From contig OY720346.1 in the NCBI GenBank assembly GCA_963082975.1, forward strand, positions 41,505,787 to 41,569,786: 64,000 nucleotides of DNA, written 5' to 3'. The notes beneath the pieces are model-generated. The model was not told where the DNA came from. It saw only the letters and a program-made list of their open reading frames with translations, and searched no databases. The position numbers were made by a program, and so were the translations under genes. Below are positions 60,798-64,000 of the stretch, piece by piece. This DNA comes from Labia minor (taxonomy: Eukaryota; Arthropoda; Insecta; Dermaptera; Spongiphoridae). Each line of letters opens with the position of its first letter. Within the stretch, counting starts at the first letter, position 1.

Positions 60798-61082
60798 AAA
60801 TAAAACAAAAAACAACTCTGACTTTTGTACGTCCTACGCAAGGACAATGCCTTTCAATTCGGCTATATCAATTAGGTGTCCTATGATCAGTGGAACGGGT
60901 CCTATCAACTTTTACCTTGATTTTCTTGATCGGGAGCGCTATCAAGTAGCTTTAACAATTTTGATCCTGGAGGCTGGGTTAACTCCGTCCCATAGACCCC
61001 AGCTAGAGAAATTCCCTTGCCAGGTCTAGGACTTGAACGAGAACGTGAGCCAGCTACGCTAACCTCTCACCCTGTGGCACCT
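60798..61082 (-). mobile_element. tRNA-derived SINE with 14-bp target duplication
   Basis: Perfect duplication TACTAATTACTGAT at 60784-60797 and 61083-61096. On the minus strand it begins GGTGCCACAGGGTGAGAGG. An A-box-like GTGAGAGGTTAGCG and a B-box GTTCAAGTCC follow at tRNA-like spacing, then a ~190-bp unrelated body and a T/A-rich tail ending in TTTTTTGTTTTATTT. Size, head and long perfect duplication fit SINE retrotransposition. The plus-strand 60-codon frame is antisense to it. Confidence 0.9.
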
Positions 61083-61096
61083 TACTAATTACTGAT

Positions 61097-64000
61097 CTTA
61101 TATATATATATATTAAATTGAATTCAAAACTAAAAAAAAATTTATTTAAATTTTTAAATTTGAAAAATAAAATTTTATTTTAATAAATTCATAAAGATTT
61201 TTTTTTAATTTCACATTAGATTTGCATAATAACAGGAGATAAAAGCATATAAGCAATTATTGATTTCTATAGAAATATTTTATCTTTTATATTTATTTAA
61301 AAGAAAATTGTATTTAATCGACTTAAATAAATTCATTTATAATTTTAATTAATTATTTAAAAATTGATTAAATTTGAAAATATTATAATTAAATTTGATA
61401 AATATACCTATAAGTAATGAGTAATATTAATTAAAAAACATACAAAAAATCAAGTATTATTGAAAACTCTTGAATTGTACATATTCAATGTAATAATTTA
61501 GTAATAATATATAAATATAGCCTGTTGATGGTGGAGTGTTTATTATTAGATACACGAATAACTGGTTATATTCACGAGTTTGAAAGCTCCACTCTAAACA
61601 GGAGAGCCCCGAAATTCCATTATTATTACTACTGTAGGGTGAGTCCTTCAGGGAATTTTATAAATTCAAACCCAAGTGGAATTGCAACAAAGGGAATGAT
61701 TAAATTCCCCCTCCCTGTCTCCTCCCATGAAGGTTAGAAGAGAATCCCATTGCCCTTTTGAATTTGTCCCCCAAGGCAAAAGAGAAAAGCTATTTTCTCA
61801 CACCCTTTTAATAAACTATATTATATATATATATATCTTATATATATATTATAAAAATGTTTATGATTATATTTTATCCAAAATTATTTTACCAATTTAC
61901 TAATACTTTAATATTTTCAGTGAAATTTTGTTTCGAAGTAATTAGTATTTTAGTTATTATACATACCTACATTATCTTTTGGTAATTGACTATAAATTAC
62001 ATTTATATAAATTAAACATTTTCAAAATATATATTCAAAAAAAAATCTATTTAATTTGATATTACACTAAATTTAGAATATACCTTCTATATATATATAT
62101 AGGGGGGGGGAGTGGAGTAGATTCAGACAAGATCATATTTCATAGAATAATTACATTTTGAGTGCTAATATATCTAGAAGGACTCAAATGCCCTTGAGCG
62201 AACATCTCGTTGAAATTGGGTGATGTAAAAGTAATTTACGTTTTTCTCGTTTCTGATGTAATTTTTCTAACACTTGTTGGTCTTCAAAATGTGACAAGGC
62301 ATTATATATATATAAACTTTTGATTATCACACATTATTGTAGTTTAATAAGTTAAATAGTTAAGTTGAGTAGTTTATTAATTATCCTAATTCTTTAACTA
62401 TAAACAACAAAAAGAAAACATCAACTCTATATAGGGCGTGTTTCCGGATACCTTATAAAATTATTGATGACACTTTTTATAGTTCTTTTATATCAATTTA
62501 TAGTATTAATTGTAATTTCATTCTAATTTTATAATTTTTATATAAATTAAAAAAAATTTATTTTGTAAAAAAATTAACCAAGTTGTTTTTATTGTTTTAA
62601 TAATAATTTAACATATTTAGACAATTATATATGTTCCAAAATATATTCAAACTATATTATAATTTAATATATGCGATGTTCAATATAAAAAAGAAGGGCA
62701 GTCTATTTTTTCTATTTTTAATTTAAAATTGTACATATTAATATTGTTGTATTTTTTTTTAAACAGAGCTATAATAAAAAATTGAGGTAAACGACTATAT
62801 TCAATCTGAATTCAATTTTCCCAAATTATGATAACTGTCAATCTGTCTTGAACAATTTGCCCTATTCTAAAACCGTCCCTTATTTAAAGGATCATTAGTA
62901 TAAATTATAAATTATTGAAATTTTTAATACAATTCATTTAATTTTAGTAATATACAATATATAAGATTTTATAACTCTAGTTCTAGAAGTTAAATTTGGA
63001 AAAAAATAAATGATAATAGATACGTACTCTATAATAACTAGGTAAGGAAAATAAATTACAAAAACCCATTGAATTTAGATCAATCCATTTCTCTTTCCAT
63101 TAGTAGAGTTATTTCAATTCAATTCTAGATAATTATTTTAAAAGCTTTTTAATTAATCTCAAAAAAAAAGAAAATACTGTTAATAATAATATCCCACTTT
63201 TCAATTCGACATTGATAGATGAGTGATTTCATTTTCTAAAGGAAATTATTAATATAAGTTTATATATATCTATATATATCTTATATATATTTAATATATT
63301 TTGTTTGTAAAAAAAAGTTTGTTATTTTGTTTGTAGAGAAAAAAAATATGAAATTGGTTATATAATCCTAAATGACCTGATACTACATGATTTTTATATA
63401 TACTCGTATATCATAAACTACCCTAAATATATTTTTGATTTCATAATTACGAATTCAATCTTAATATTTTTTTCACGTCAGGGACATATAAATAGTAAAA
63501 ATTTGTGGAGAGAAGAACCCAATCTTCATTTAATAAATATTTTATTATTTATTATATATTTTTTTAATGACATTTCTATTTGTAGGTCATTCATGCCACT
63601 ACCTCCTAATTAAAAGAATATTTGTAATTCACATAAATGTAAAAAAACGGGCATCCAATATTCCTTTGATAAAATATTTATTCTCTTATGTGATAATGTT
63701 CATCCTTATGTGGTTGTGGTGTACCAAACATTGATACGAAAATTTGGTCTCACAACCTCTACACTGACACCCTTTTGTTTAAAAAATGTGACTTTGCCTA
63801 CTCTACCTCTTACTTTCTTTTTGTGTACTACTTAATTACTTACTATTAATATTCTATTTAAACTAATTCACAATCCTTCCATAAGGCCACTTTTACTTGA
63901 TTACACTATAAGGACAACTTTATGAGAAAAATTTGATATCTTCTGTTTTTTATCAGAGTTCCGGGTGATATGATTCATTGGTGAATAATGAAGAATTTAT
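61097..64000. other. AT-rich spacer to window end
   Basis: No gene recognised. A mixed block at 61520-61800 is open on the plus strand for 70 codons without motif. (AT)n followed by a G-run sits at about 62086-62110, beginning a slightly GC-richer stretch to about 62300 that could be another decayed element. The last 2 kb shows nothing. Confidence 0.45.

Noticed and set aside
60847-61029. Plus-strand frame as a gene
   Set aside because: It lies entirely inside the minus-strand SINE bounded by a 14-bp duplication.

Overview
The window looks like gene-poor, very AT-rich nuclear DNA from an invertebrate animal. It is packed with decayed transposable elements. I recognise no intact host protein-coding gene, no rRNA or functional tRNA gene, no CRISPR and no bacterial-type operon. 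Almost all short open frames lie in repeats, in low-complexity AT sequence, or in antisense transposon remnants. The mix of mariner relics, hAT and piggyBac-like MITEs, Helitron-type ends, tRNA-derived SINEs and DINE/Helentron-like elements with GTCC/GGAC microsatellite cores suggests an arthropod. A parasitic copepod would fit the base composition and mariner load, but this is a low-confidence inference and the sequence does not prove it.

Layout. 1-7.4 kb: AT-rich spacer with an unexplained scattered motif (200-965), a tRNA-derived SINE (about 2726-2990), and a Helitron-type 3' end joined to a LINE reverse-transcriptase tail (4405-4842). 7.4-30.3 kb: nine copies of one roughly 620-660 bp family (called family 1 here) in both orientations, a piggyBac-like MITE (8450-8657), and a degraded Helitron zone (21461-23233). 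It also holds a 1,086-bp GC-rich insertion with a 7-bp target duplication (29094-30179) inside one family-1 copy. 30-40 kb: a mariner deletion derivative carrying a solo LTR (32742-33506), a second Helitron-end/LINE chimera (35586-36590), the first copy of a long repeat (family 2, 37615-38886), and a short mariner derivative with both termini (39360-39848). 41-51 kb: several nested hAT-type elements with 8-bp duplications, one holding a pogo-like MITE and another holding a second hAT MITE and a perfect 49-bp hairpin. A different mariner relic lies at 44.5-44.96 kb. 47-56 kb: an inverted pair of family-3 elements (47309-47912 and 54842-55459) flanking the inverted second copy of family 2 (52140-53710), which contains a 257-bp foldback. 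56-64 kb: two more mariner derivatives and a SINE with a perfect 14-bp target duplication (60798-61082).

There is no gene network to describe. The most informative signals are structural. One chimeric junction between a Helitron-like terminus and a LINE RT C-terminus is shared by two loci. Several insertions have precisely readable boundaries. Three repeat families share a common design. A few GC-richer islands without repeats (about 1.49-1.72, 16.96-17.13, 31.15-31.26, 32.33-32.45, 40.08-40.21 and 60.38-60.48 kb) are the best candidates for host regulatory or exonic sequence, but this is unproven.
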